Shown here one piece after another: positions 34,654 to 44,073 of a stretch of DNA of 64,000 bases. Origin of the DNA: SM1-50 sp964467345 (GTDB lineage: Archaea; Thermoplasmatota; E2; DHVEG-1). Both the position numbers and the translations under genes were made by a program. The stretch is from the NCBI GenBank assembly GCA_964467345.1, contig CAYXPY010000003.1, positions 1 to 64,000 on the forward strand. The letters run 5' to 3'. The first letter of the stretch is position 1. Each line of letters starts with the position of its first letter. The notes beneath the pieces are model-generated. The model worked only from the letters and a program-made list of their open reading frames with translations, was not told the DNA's origin and ran no database searches.

Positions 34654-37362
34654 ATGAAGAAAAAAATAAACAAGGTAGTACTAGGCTTGATTATCGGAGT
34701 ATTATTAGTTCCAACCGCATTAAACGCAAATGGGGACACAACATCGGATCTGGTTCTCAATGAACAACTCATTCCGGTCCCTGATTCTTTGGTAGTCGTA
34801 AAGCTCTGGGAGGTCAAACAGACTACCGGTGAAACAGTACCTTTCTATTCTATAAGTATCGACGGTGGGAAAACGTTTGTCAGAACGGTTCAGCCGTCAT
34901 ATGAACTCGGTTTACGATACGCTCATTTCGATCCCATCGATGGTGAGCCATCTATCCAGCAAATGTTAACAGCAGACGATGATGTCAATTTGTATATCGT
35001 CCAATTTGTCACCCAACCACTTTCTGAATTTCAGGATGCGATCACGGCATACGGAGGTGTTGTACGTCATTATATCGCTCAATATGCGTATCTTGTTGAA
35101 ATGAGCCAATCAGTTAAAACCCAAGTGGAAACACTCCCCTATGTGCGTTGGATTGGAATGTATCATCCAGCATATCGCCTTGAGGAGTTCATGCTTGATA
35201 ACCTGGAAAACGCTGATATCGTCTATCCGCTTCAACGCTACAATATACAGGTGCTGACCGTCGAACAAAAAAATATCCTCTCAGAACGAATCAAGGAAAT
35301 CGGTGGAATAGTACAGAGAGCAGACGCAGGCAAGATGCTTGTTGAGGCGTCACTTACACCAGACCAGTTGTTCTCTTTGATTCGTTGGGACGAAGTGTTA
35401 TTTGTCGATCGATGGAGCCCGTATGAGGTCGATATGGATATCGCCCGGGAAATCGGTGGTGCAAATTACTTAGAATCTGTGGGAGGGTACAATGGCAGTG
35501 GTGTCCGTGGTGAAGTCTTTGACGCGGGATTTAATCTTGCGCATGTTGATTTCCAATCACGGCCTCTGATCCTCCATGGAAACGTAGGAAGCGACTCCCA
35601 TGGTGCATCAACCTCCGGTATTGTCTTTGGTGATGGAACCTGTAACCCCCAGGGTCGTGGATTGCTCCCCGCCGGTCAAGGCATAGTAGGTGATTACAAC
35701 TATATCGGTCTGGAAGGGACAAATCGATATATCCATACCGGAGAACTCGTACAGGATCCTTATTATGGTGTGTTTGAGACCGCAAGTGTCGGCAACGATC
35801 GGACAACTCAGTACACAACGATATCTGCGGATACCGATTCAGCGCTCTTTGATTTCGACGTCCTACATTGCCAATCACAAAGCAACGCTGGTGACCAAAT
35901 GTCACGACCGCAGGCATGGGCAAAAAACATCGTGTCCGGTGGAGGGATGTACCATTATGATACCCTGACCAAAGCAGATGACCAGTGGAATTACGGAGCA
36001 AGTATCGGACCTGCCTCCGACGGAAGAATCAAACCGGATCTCTATCATTTCTACGATGACATCTTCACTACGACCTCAGGGAGCCCAACTGCATACACCA
36101 CCGGTTTTGGTGGGACCAGCGGGGCAACACCGATTATTGCGGGTCATTTCGGCTTATTCTATCAAATGTGGTCTGATGGGATCTTCGGCAACACCGTTAA
36201 CCCTCAAGGAACGGTCTTTGAGAACCGTCCGCATATGACGACAGCCAAGGCCATGTTGATCAATGGGGCGGACCAGTATCCGTTCAATGGAACCACGGGT
36301 GATAAAACACGGATGCACCAGGGATGGGGCATGCCTTCAGTGAAAAACATATTTGATCAACGAGACAATTATTACATAATCGATGAGTCAGAGGTTCTTG
36401 AAGCATTCGAAACTTCAATACATATGGTTGCAGTGCAAGAAGATGCACCATACCTAAAAGTCACCATGACCTATGCCGACCCAGCAGGTAACCCGTCTGT
36501 TCAGACACAGCATCGTATCAACGATCTCACCCTTAAGGTCATTTCACCATCAGATGTTGTCTATTGGGGGAACTTCGGCTTAAAAGAGGGTGTCTGGTCA
36601 CAGCCGGGTGGGACCGCAGATACGAAGGACACGGTCGAATGCGTCTTTATACAGAACCCGGAGGCGGGAACATGGACCATCCAAGTCTCTGCAGATGAAC
36701 TCATCCAGGATTCTCATGTGGAAACACCAGAGCTGGATGCAGACTATGCCCTTGTTGTTAGCCCTGTGCTCTCCGCCCCGTTCCCACCACAGATCGATGG
36801 GTCCTGTGAAGGGGACATCGGCCGTGAGATGACGTTTAACCTTGTGACAACAGACCCGGGGAATTTCAATGTCTATTATTGGGTTGACTGGGGTGATGGA
36901 ACCCATGATGAATGGGTCGGACCCTATGCATCAGGAGCAGTAATCTCCATCTGCCATACCTGGTCTGCAGAAGGCAACTATTCAATCACCGCAAAAGCAA
37001 AAAATACCCTTGGTAGTGAAGGCGGCTGGTCAGATCCATTTCCCGTTACCATTGTCGCACCTCAGCTTGAGATCGGTCTTCTCTCAGGAGGTCTTTTCAA
37101 AGTAACGACGGTTGTAAAAAACACTGGCGCCATTGATGTTATGAATGTCCAATGGAACATAAGCCTTGAAGGTGGTGCATTTATCGGGAAACAAAGCAGT
37201 GGATCACTTCTCAGCATCGCAGCCGGCGGTGAACGGGCAATCTCCTCCGGGTTCATTATTGGATTCGGTAAAACGGTTATTACAATTACGGCAGCTTACG
37301 CGTATGGGTCGACAAGTATGTCGCAAAATGCTACAATCCTTCTGTTTTACATAAAAACATAG
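34654..37362 (+). CDS. Secreted subtilisin-family (S8) serine protease with PKD domain
   Basis: A 902-residue exported protease. Signal sequence at 1-25; a prodomain-like region at about 60-265; catalytic triad D290 (VFDAG), H316 (DSHGAS) and S489 (GGTSGATP). A P/proprotein-convertase-like jelly roll follows (about 585-700), then a PKD domain (about 710-800, with YYWVDWGDGTHDEW). A C-terminal domain of about 95 residues (from QLEIGLLSGG to the end) is shared with the HAF-repeat protein at 59.4-60.9 kb. It likely degrades external protein to feed the amino-acid pathways in this window. A GGGGGAT site precedes the ATG. Confidence 0.9.
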   Translation: MKKKINKVVLGLIIGVLLVPTALNANGDTTSDLVLNEQLIPVPDSLVVVKLWEVKQTTGETVPFYSISIDGGKTFVRTVQPSYELGLRYAHFDPIDGEPSIQQMLTADDDVNLYIVQFVTQPLSEFQDAITAYGGVVRHYIAQYAYLVEMSQSVKTQVETLPYVRWIGMYHPAYRLEEFMLDNLENADIVYPLQRYNIQVLTVEQKNILSERIKEIGGIVQRADAGKMLVEASLTPDQLFSLIRWDEVLFVDRWSPYEVDMDIAREIGGANYLESVGGYNGSGVRGEVFDAGFNLAHVDFQSRPLILHGNVGSDSHGASTSGIVFGDGTCNPQGRGLLPAGQGIVGDYNYIGLEGTNRYIHTGELVQDPYYGVFETASVGNDRTTQYTTISADTDSALFDFDVLHCQSQSNAGDQMSRPQAWAKNIVSGGGMYHYDTLTKADDQWNYGASIGPASDGRIKPDLYHFYDDIFTTTSGSPTAYTTGFGGTSGATPIIAGHFGLFYQMWSDGIFGNTVNPQGTVFENRPHMTTAKAMLINGADQYPFNGTTGDKTRMHQGWGMPSVKNIFDQRDNYYIIDESEVLEAFETSIHMVAVQEDAPYLKVTMTYADPAGNPSVQTQHRINDLTLKVISPSDVVYWGNFGLKEGVWSQPGGTADTKDTVECVFIQNPEAGTWTIQVSADELIQDSHVETPELDADYALVVSPVLSAPFPPQIDGSCEGDIGREMTFNLVTTDPGNFNVYYWVDWGDGTHDEWVGPYASGAVISICHTWSAEGNYSITAKAKNTLGSEGGWSDPFPVTIVAPQLEIGLLSGGLFKVTTVVKNTGAIDVMNVQWNISLEGGAFIGKQSSGSLLSIAAGGERAISSGFIIGFGKTVITITAAYAYGSTSMSQNATILLFYIKT

Positions 37363-37469
37363 ACGCTCCGACGTTGCTTCGTACTGAGAAATCAAACCTT
37401 CCAGGAAAAACAATGCCTGACCGATGAGGATAATTACCTCAAGTGTGATTTGTGTCTGTTGTTGCGGAG

Positions 37470-38552
37470 ATGAAACTAGTCTGTCAGTCCTGTCGTAGAG
37501 AGTATCACTCATCTGATCCAGTCTGGAGATGCCGATGCAGAGGACTCCTTACACTTGTTTTTCAGGCACGATTCCCATTGCAGAAGATACAGAGGAGAAA
37601 GCCAACCCTATGGCGTTATCGCGAGGCACTCCCTATTGAATCTGATAGAAACATCGTCTCGTTTGATGAAGGATTCACCCCCTTGGTTGAAGAGTCTTTC
37701 TTTGGGAAAAAGGTTTTTTTGAAACAGGATCATCTGTTTCCAAGTGGGTCGTATAAAGACCGAGGGGCGACGGTGTTAATCAGCAAAGCAAAGGAGCTGG
37801 GGATAACAAAGGTCGTTGAGGATTCCTCAGGAAATGCTGGGGCCGCTATCGCAGCATATTGTGCAAAATCATCCATTCAATGTCATATCTATGTTCCCGA
37901 AAAAACTTCCCTTGGGAAACTCAAACAAATTGAACAATACGGAGCAACACTGCATAAGGTACCTGGAAGTCGTGAGCAGACAGCACAAGTAGCGTTAAAA
38001 AAAGCAAAAACAACCTACTACGCGAGTCATTATTGGAACCCGTACTTCTTCCAGGGGACCAAAACCTTTAGCTTTGAGATGGTCGAACAACTCGGATGGG
38101 TAGCACCCGATCTTCTTATAGTGCCCGTTGGTAATGGTACCATTTTGTATGGAGCATTCATTGGCCTTAAGGAACTTCAACAAGCAAAGATTATTGATAC
38201 GCTGCCGAAGATCATCGGTGTACAAGCAGAGAACTGCGCACCATTGTATCATGCATGGAAAAACAAGGGGAAAACCACGGAATATCTCACATCAAAAACA
38301 ACCATTGCTGAGGGGATAGCCATTGAAAACCCGAGAAGAAAAATCGATATCCTTCAAGCGGTAGAGGAAACAAACGGGGATATCATTACTGTAAAAGAAA
38401 ATGAAATCATAGACGCGCTGCATACAACTCTGAGAAAAGGATATTATATTGAACCGACCTCAGCCGTCACCATCGCGGGTCTCAAGAAGTATTCTTTTGG
38501 CAAGAATACTGTTGTCGTACTCCCCTTAACTGGTCATGGCCTAAAAAAATAA
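37470..38552 (+). CDS. thrC: Threonine synthase or closely related PLP lyase
   Basis: A 360-residue fold-type II PLP enzyme. An N-terminal zinc-ribbon-like segment (KLVCQSCRREY ... WRCRCRG) is typical of archaeal threonine synthase. The PLP lysine lies in SGSYKDRGA and the phosphate-cofactor loop is SSGNAGAAIAAY. Threonine synthase converts O-phosphohomoserine to threonine. Some members of this group act as cysteate synthase or threonine dehydratase, so the exact substrate is inferred. The ATG at 37470 begins the zinc-ribbon; a GTG at 37452 is possible. Convergent with gltB and ending 15 bases from it. Confidence 0.82.
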   Translation: MKLVCQSCRREYHSSDPVWRCRCRGLLTLVFQARFPLQKIQRRKPTLWRYREALPIESDRNIVSFDEGFTPLVEESFFGKKVFLKQDHLFPSGSYKDRGATVLISKAKELGITKVVEDSSGNAGAAIAAYCAKSSIQCHIYVPEKTSLGKLKQIEQYGATLHKVPGSREQTAQVALKKAKTTYYASHYWNPYFFQGTKTFSFEMVEQLGWVAPDLLIVPVGNGTILYGAFIGLKELQQAKIIDTLPKIIGVQAENCAPLYHAWKNKGKTTEYLTSKTTIAEGIAIENPRRKIDILQAVEETNGDIITVKENEIIDALHTTLRKGYYIEPTSAVTIAGLKKYSFGKNTVVVLPLTGHGLKK

Positions 38553-38567
38553 AAAAAAAAATGGTGT

Positions 38568-40148
38568 TTACATACCAAGTATTTTTGATACTTCTTTGGC
38601 ATCAACATCAGTGATGTATGGTAGTCCACTGATATCTGCTGCTTCTTTTGTAAGGGCAGCGATATCATCCCTTGAAATGTGTTCAAGGCTGAATTTCCGG
38701 CATCCCGCCATAATCTGTCGCAACCCTTGATGGAGTCGTTCCATGTAGGTGTATAAACCGATTGCCCCTGTCGGGAGTTTGTCAAAGTCTTTTCCAAATT
38801 TCTTTTTAAGGTCTGGTGCGGTCACAAAGATTTCCTCAGGGGTACTACCGAAACGTTCGATGTAGACAGGGACCATTGATTCATTTATCTTTTTACCGAT
38901 AGTCTTGCCGACCATCGCGGCAGCCAGTGGTCCACGTGCCATACCGACCATCTTGAAGTACGGGGCTCCAAGTGCCAGTCCTTTCAGAATCTGATCTTCA
39001 AAGGTAAACCCACCAGCAATTGCGATATCAGGGACGTACTCGCCGTTTTTTGCGAGTTTGTCGACATAATTGTACAGCATCGAATGAAGTTCGACAGGTG
39101 GGACACCCCATTCGTTCATCATGCGCCAGGGGCTCATCCCAGTACCTCCACCAGCTGCATCAACGGTGAGTAAATCGATTTTTGCTTTTGAAGCGAATTT
39201 CACGGCTTGAGCTAGTGCCACGGGTCGATACGCGCCTGTCTTCAGGAACACGCGTTTTGCTCCGCAGTCACGAAGTTCCTTTACCCGTTTCATGAAACCA
39301 GCTTCGGAGACCATCCCGACTCGTGAATGACGTTCAAACTCTCGGAAGCTTCCTTTTTCAAATGCAGCGATGATGTTCGAATCAGTTGGATCAGGGAGCA
39401 CGACGTAGCCTCGTTTCTTTAACTCCTGTGCTCGTTTGAGTTCTTTTATTTTTACTTCACCGCCGATGTTTTTTGCACCCTGGCCCCATTTCAGCTCAAC
39501 AGCGTCGACATCCAGTTCTGAGATCGCATATTCATGTACACCAAGGTTTGTGTCTTCGACGTTGGCTTGGACGACGATGGCACCGTATCCTTTCTGCTGC
39601 CATTTCTTATACAAACCAACACGCCATTCCAGGTCCGGCGAGTGCTTCACTTTCCCTTTTACAAATTCAGCATCAGGGTCCATTCCACAGACGTTCTCCC
39701 CGATAGTCAAGGGGATACCAGTGATTGCTGCCCCAACCGCAAGACCTTCCCAGTTGTTTTTTGCAACAGCGGTAGACCCCAGACCAGGGATGATCATGGG
39801 CATTTTCACCTTCAGGGGATTTTCTTTACAGATAGTTCTTTCTAGGTTCACATTCGAAAAAATCGCACGATCACTATTCGTTTCAATCCCCCAGGCGCCG
39901 ACGACCCCACCTAGGATCGTAAAATGGGAGAGATCGACGGGGTATATCTTCTCACATGCCGAGGTGATAATCCCAAACGGCTGCGGGTAAATCACTTCAT
40001 GACCCCGATAGGCTGATTTGCCTATCTCACACATGCCGATGCAGCCATCGACACAGGTCGCACACATCCCACTGAGTGTGTTAATCGCTCCTTCAGTTCT
40101 GTTTTTACTTAGCGTTGCGGCAGATGCATTTACTTTTGTTAACGACAT
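38568..40148 (-). CDS. gltB: Glutamate synthase FMN/Fe-S core subunit (GltB-like)
   Basis: A 526-residue protein matching the central and FMN domains of glutamate synthase, without the N-terminal glutamine amidotransferase domain. It starts with a cysteine cluster (C29, C32, C36, C40) and contains DAAGGGTGMSPW, GAYRPVALAQA and PDIAIAGGF blocks of the FMN barrel. It should make glutamate from 2-oxoglutarate and ammonia or glutamine-derived nitrogen, using electrons from a partner. It is the last gene of the nuoE-nuoF::gltD-nuoG' operon, ending the series with a gap of 20 bases. That placement suggests the partner is the Nuo-like module. Confidence 0.88.
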   Translation of the reverse strand: MSLTKVNASAATLSKNRTEGAINTLSGMCATCVDGCIGMCEIGKSAYRGHEVIYPQPFGIITSACEKIYPVDLSHFTILGGVVGAWGIETNSDRAIFSNVNLERTICKENPLKVKMPMIIPGLGSTAVAKNNWEGLAVGAAITGIPLTIGENVCGMDPDAEFVKGKVKHSPDLEWRVGLYKKWQQKGYGAIVVQANVEDTNLGVHEYAISELDVDAVELKWGQGAKNIGGEVKIKELKRAQELKKRGYVVLPDPTDSNIIAAFEKGSFREFERHSRVGMVSEAGFMKRVKELRDCGAKRVFLKTGAYRPVALAQAVKFASKAKIDLLTVDAAGGGTGMSPWRMMNEWGVPPVELHSMLYNYVDKLAKNGEYVPDIAIAGGFTFEDQILKGLALGAPYFKMVGMARGPLAAAMVGKTIGKKINESMVPVYIERFGSTPEEIFVTAPDLKKKFGKDFDKLPTGAIGLYTYMERLHQGLRQIMAGCRKFSLEHISRDDIAALTKEAADISGLPYITDVDAKEVSKILGM

Positions 40149-40168
40149 AATCTTTTACCTCCAATCAT

Positions 40169-40870
40169 TTATTTTTTCTCCATTTTCTTTTTCTTCCTTC
40201 CAAGTTCCTCATAACACCATCCACAGGTCTCAAGGAAGCACATTTTGTTATCCTCTTCTTTTAAACACACGGGTTGGACATTCAAACATGCGTTGCAAAG
40301 GTCGGTTTCCGCGTTTGGTCCCTGACAGCGCAGTTCACAGGCGGGGCAGATATACATACAACCTCCACAGGTGCGACATACGTCTGATTTCATATCAAAC
40401 GGCGTTGTTATTTTCCGGTTCTTCCCACGATTCACAAACCCGATTGCCTTTGCCATCATCTGCTCTTCGCACATCCGCACGCAGAGCCCGCAGAGGATAC
40501 AATCATTCTTATGATCAACTTTGAATCGCACCCGGGTTACTTCCATAGCAGAGGCAAGGTCCTGGACTGTTTTTGATGAAGGGCACATGGCAACCAGCAT
40601 CTCGACAAGCATTTTGCGAGCAGCAACAACACGTTTAGAGTTTGTTCGAACAAACAATCCTTGCTCTGCAGGATAGGTGCAGGATGATACGAGCTTTGCG
40701 TTTTCCCCTTTGCCGATCTCAACAACACATAGGCGACATGCGCCATAGTCAGACAATCCTTCGAAATGACAGAGAGTAGGTATGTATATTCCATAAAATC
40801 GAGCAGCGTCAAGGAGTGTTGATCCTTCCTCCACCTGGACAGGGATTCCATCCAACGTCATCTCAATCAT
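40169..40870 (-). CDS. Short NuoG/HydA-like iron-sulfur electron-transfer subunit
   Basis: A 233-residue protein equal to only the N-terminal part of NuoG or HydA-type subunits. A plant-type [2Fe-2S] domain uses C34, C45, C48 and C64. Two [4Fe-4S] motifs follow (C124, C127, C130, C134 and C165, C168, C171, C175). An extra cysteine-rich tail (about 192-219) is unusual. The His-Cys3 cluster motif of NuoG and the H-cluster domain of hydrogenase are both absent, so it is a wire, not a hydrogenase. Its ATG overlaps the stop codon of nuoF::gltD by four bases. Confidence 0.88.
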   Translation of the reverse strand: MIEMTLDGIPVQVEEGSTLLDAARFYGIYIPTLCHFEGLSDYGACRLCVVEIGKGENAKLVSSCTYPAEQGLFVRTNSKRVVAARKMLVEMLVAMCPSSKTVQDLASAMEVTRVRFKVDHKNDCILCGLCVRMCEEQMMAKAIGFVNRGKNRKITTPFDMKSDVCRTCGGCMYICPACELRCQGPNAETDLCNACLNVQPVCLKEEDNKMCFLETCGWCYEELGRKKKKMEKK

Positions 40871-43800
40871 ACTGTCGCCTCCAGTGGTTTTTCTTTTTGA
40901 ATTTTTTCTTGCAATTCAAGTTCAAGATCACAACGTAGACATCGTTTTGCTTCTTTCATTGCAAGTGCTTTGGTAAACGATAACTCTACCTCGTCGAAAC
41001 ATCCTCGTCGTTCTTCAGGTGGGAGCGTCTTTGGTTTCTGCATCCGGTAACTGACGGGCTCTTCCTCAGGGTTGAAAAAGGTATCTACTTTCTTGTGTTC
41101 TCGCCAGGGGTATGTTCGTGTCCGATCCTTCGTGAGATACTGATCAATGGTGACTGCAGCACGCTCCCCAGATGCGATGGCAGTTATCGCAGTGGCTGGA
41201 CCAGAGACGACATCACCACCAGAGAATAACCCTGGGATACTGGTTCTTCCATGTTTATCTATTTTGATGGTCCCGTCACGGTTCGTTTCGACATCAAGAC
41301 CGGTAAATAATCCAGAGACATCAGAGAACTCCCCTATCGCAGGAATCACGATGTCTGCATCGATAAAGAAATTACTGTCCTTGACGGGTACTGGCTTTTG
41401 TCGTCCTTCGTTGTCGAATTCACCTGGTTTCATTTTAATACATTCGATGCTTTTTACTTTTCCTTTTTCACCGAATATCTTTTCAGGGGCGGTGAGGAAT
41501 TTGATTTGGATACCCTCGTGTTCGGCTGCTTCTATTTCCTCGGCATACGCTGGCATTTCTCTTCTTGTTCGACGATAGATAATCGTAACACCACTTGCAC
41601 CCATGCGAAGCATTGTACGAGCAGCATCGACAGCAGAGTTCCCACCCCCGATGACAACTACTTTCTTGCCTGCAGGTGATACCACTGGTTTGTCAAGGTT
41701 AATATCTGAGAGCAAATCAACCGCTTGGATTACATTCTCTAGGTTCTCTCCAGGGATACCAAGATTTCTATCACCATACATTCCCACAGCGACAAAAAAC
41801 GCTTGAAATCCTTGGGACCATAACTGTGAAATGGTGATGTCTTTCCCAACTTGGGTATTTAGTCTGATGTCGACACCCAGTTTTTTGATATTGTCAATCT
41901 CTCGCTGTAAAATGTTTTTCGGCAGTCGATATTCAGGGATTGCGACTGCCATCATTCCTCCCGCAACCGGAAGTTTTTCAAACACGGTTGGTTTGTACCC
42001 AAGTCGTGCCAGGAAATAGGCACAGCTCAAACCAGCAGGTCCCGCGCCAACAATCGCAACCTTGAAAGGCATGTCAACCGCCGGTTTTTTCATTTTTGGA
42101 TAGTCTATCCCATTTTCTTCGTAATCACCGATGAATCGTTTCAGTGCCCGGATTGCAACTGGCTCGTCGATTTGATTCCGTCGACATTTAGACATACACT
42201 GATGGTCACAGATTCGACCGCAAACGGAGGGGAAGGGGTTGGTATCAAGGGCAAGCTCTAAAGCCTCAGTGAAGCGCCCTTCTCCAATCAATGAAATATA
42301 TCCCGGTGCGTTCATCCCAGCCGGGCAGGCATTTTGACAGGGAGAGATATAGAGATCTCGACAGACCCCTGCCGGGCATTTCCGGTCCATGATATGAGTC
42401 TCGTACTCGTCTCGGAAAAATTTAATCGTTGATAAGACAGGGTTTGCAGCAGTCTGACCAAGACCACACATCGAGGTGTCTTTGACAGTTGTTGCTAGCT
42501 CTGTTAACAGTTCAATGTCCCCTTCTTTGCCTTGTCCTTTGGTGATATCGGTGACGATCTCCGCCATCCGTTTTGTACCTTCACGGCAGGAGAGACATTT
42601 CCCGCAGGATTCGTCTTGCAGGAATTCAAGGAAATAACGGGCGACATCCACCATGCAGGTGTCTTCGTCCATCACCACCATACCACCAGAGCCCATGATG
42701 GATCCGACTTCCTTTAATTTCTCATAGTCAATGGGTGTTTCAAGAAGGGCTTTTGGAATGCATCCTCCTGAGGGACCTCCGGTTTGCACTGCCTTGAAGG
42801 CTTTTCCTTCAGGGATACCACCTCCGATGCTATAGATCATCTCTTTGAGTGTTATCCCCATAGGGACTTCGACAAGACCGGTGTTGTTAATCTTTCCTAC
42901 AAGAGAGAATATCTTGGTTCCTTTGCTTTTTTCAGTACCGATATTTGCATACCATTTTGATCCGTTGTTGATAATATAGGGTATGTTTGCCCAAGTCTCG
43001 ACATTATTAATATTAGTTGGTTTTCCCCAGAGGCCTTTTTGTGTAGGGAACGGAGGTCGTTGTCGCGGTTCTCCTTTCTTTCCTTCAACAGAGGCGATAA
43101 GTGCGGTTTCTTCACCGCAAACGAAAGCCCCTGCACCTCGTACAATACTAAGATCAAAATTAAAACCTGAGTTAAATATATTTTTTCCTAAAAAACCCCA
43201 TTGACGAGCAAGTGATATTGCGTTTTTCATAGTTTGGACAGCAATTGGATATTCGTCTCGCACATAGACAATGCCTTCGTGTGCACCAATTGCATATGCA
43301 CCAATCAACATCCCTTCCAAAATACTAAACGGGTTTCCTTCAATAAGACTCCGGTCCATATATGCTCCAGGATCACCCTCGTCTGCATTGCATATGATGT
43401 ATTTTTTTGTACCTTTCGCGTTTCGACATGATTCCCATTTTACCCCTGTTGGGAATCCCGCTCCACCGCGTCCTCGTAATCCCGATTTCTTTATTTCTTC
43501 AATAATCTTCTGTTGGGCCATGGTGGTAAATGCTTTGACTGCTGCTGTATATCCTCCGATCGCGATGTAATCCTCAATGTTATAAGGGTCTAATAGACCA
43601 TTATCCGCAAAGACAATACGCTCTTGTCCTTTGTAAAACCGTACATCTTTTTCATAGGTGATTTTCTTTCCATTCAAAGGATCGATGTAGAGTAATCTAT
43701 CGACGATTTTACCCTTTAATACTGTCTGCTCAACGATGTCTTTAACATCCTTTGATTTTACTTGCTTATAAAAAATTCCCTTCGGTTGAAGAACCACGAT

Positions 43801-44028
43801 TGGTCCTTTTTCGCAGAACCCATGACAACCAGTGACTTTCACTTTTACAGTATCTTGAAGTTTATTTTTTTTCAATTCCCTTTTGAAAGCCGAGATAACA
43901 CTCTTACATCCTGAAGCATGACAACCTGTTCCACCACAGAGAGTAACGATTGTTTTTTCCTTGCGTGTCTTTTTTTGTATTGACTCTCTGATGTCTTTGA
44001 GATCTGCGGGGGTCTGTATTTTTTTCAT
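40867..44028 (-). CDS. NuoF–GltD fusion flavoprotein
   Basis: A 1,053-residue fusion. Residues 25-110 are a thioredoxin-like [2Fe-2S] domain (C31, C36 and C67, C71 region). Residues 150-430 are the NuoF/HydB NAD and FMN domain (GRGGAGFP at 185-192, CNADEGDPGAY) with SLBB. The [4Fe-4S] site is C475, C478, C481 and C521. From about 551 it continues into a GltD/NfnB-like module: cysteine motif near C564-C568 and C603-C615, FAD loop GAGPAG at 661-666 and NAD(P) loop GGGNSA at 794-799. The usual ferredoxin-like end of HydB is replaced by the GltD start. It can therefore bind two flavins and two nicotinamide cofactors, a layout consistent with electron bifurcation. Confidence 0.93.
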   Translation of the reverse strand: MKKIQTPADLKDIRESIQKKTRKEKTIVTLCGGTGCHASGCKSVISAFKRELKKNKLQDTVKVKVTGCHGFCEKGPIVVLQPKGIFYKQVKSKDVKDIVEQTVLKGKIVDRLLYIDPLNGKKITYEKDVRFYKGQERIVFADNGLLDPYNIEDYIAIGGYTAAVKAFTTMAQQKIIEEIKKSGLRGRGGAGFPTGVKWESCRNAKGTKKYIICNADEGDPGAYMDRSLIEGNPFSILEGMLIGAYAIGAHEGIVYVRDEYPIAVQTMKNAISLARQWGFLGKNIFNSGFNFDLSIVRGAGAFVCGEETALIASVEGKKGEPRQRPPFPTQKGLWGKPTNINNVETWANIPYIINNGSKWYANIGTEKSKGTKIFSLVGKINNTGLVEVPMGITLKEMIYSIGGGIPEGKAFKAVQTGGPSGGCIPKALLETPIDYEKLKEVGSIMGSGGMVVMDEDTCMVDVARYFLEFLQDESCGKCLSCREGTKRMAEIVTDITKGQGKEGDIELLTELATTVKDTSMCGLGQTAANPVLSTIKFFRDEYETHIMDRKCPAGVCRDLYISPCQNACPAGMNAPGYISLIGEGRFTEALELALDTNPFPSVCGRICDHQCMSKCRRNQIDEPVAIRALKRFIGDYEENGIDYPKMKKPAVDMPFKVAIVGAGPAGLSCAYFLARLGYKPTVFEKLPVAGGMMAVAIPEYRLPKNILQREIDNIKKLGVDIRLNTQVGKDITISQLWSQGFQAFFVAVGMYGDRNLGIPGENLENVIQAVDLLSDINLDKPVVSPAGKKVVVIGGGNSAVDAARTMLRMGASGVTIIYRRTRREMPAYAEEIEAAEHEGIQIKFLTAPEKIFGEKGKVKSIECIKMKPGEFDNEGRQKPVPVKDSNFFIDADIVIPAIGEFSDVSGLFTGLDVETNRDGTIKIDKHGRTSIPGLFSGGDVVSGPATAITAIASGERAAVTIDQYLTKDRTRTYPWREHKKVDTFFNPEEEPVSYRMQKPKTLPPEERRGCFDEVELSFTKALAMKEAKRCLRCDLELELQEKIQKEKPLEATV

Positions 44029-44073
44029 TTTTTATCACATGTCCAAGATATATTCAAATCTCTCATCTATGTG

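Noticed and set aside
39436..39990. A 184-codon plus-strand frame opposite gltB
   Set aside because: It is antisense to the conserved GltB core and has the Ser/Pro/Thr-rich composition of a shadow frame.
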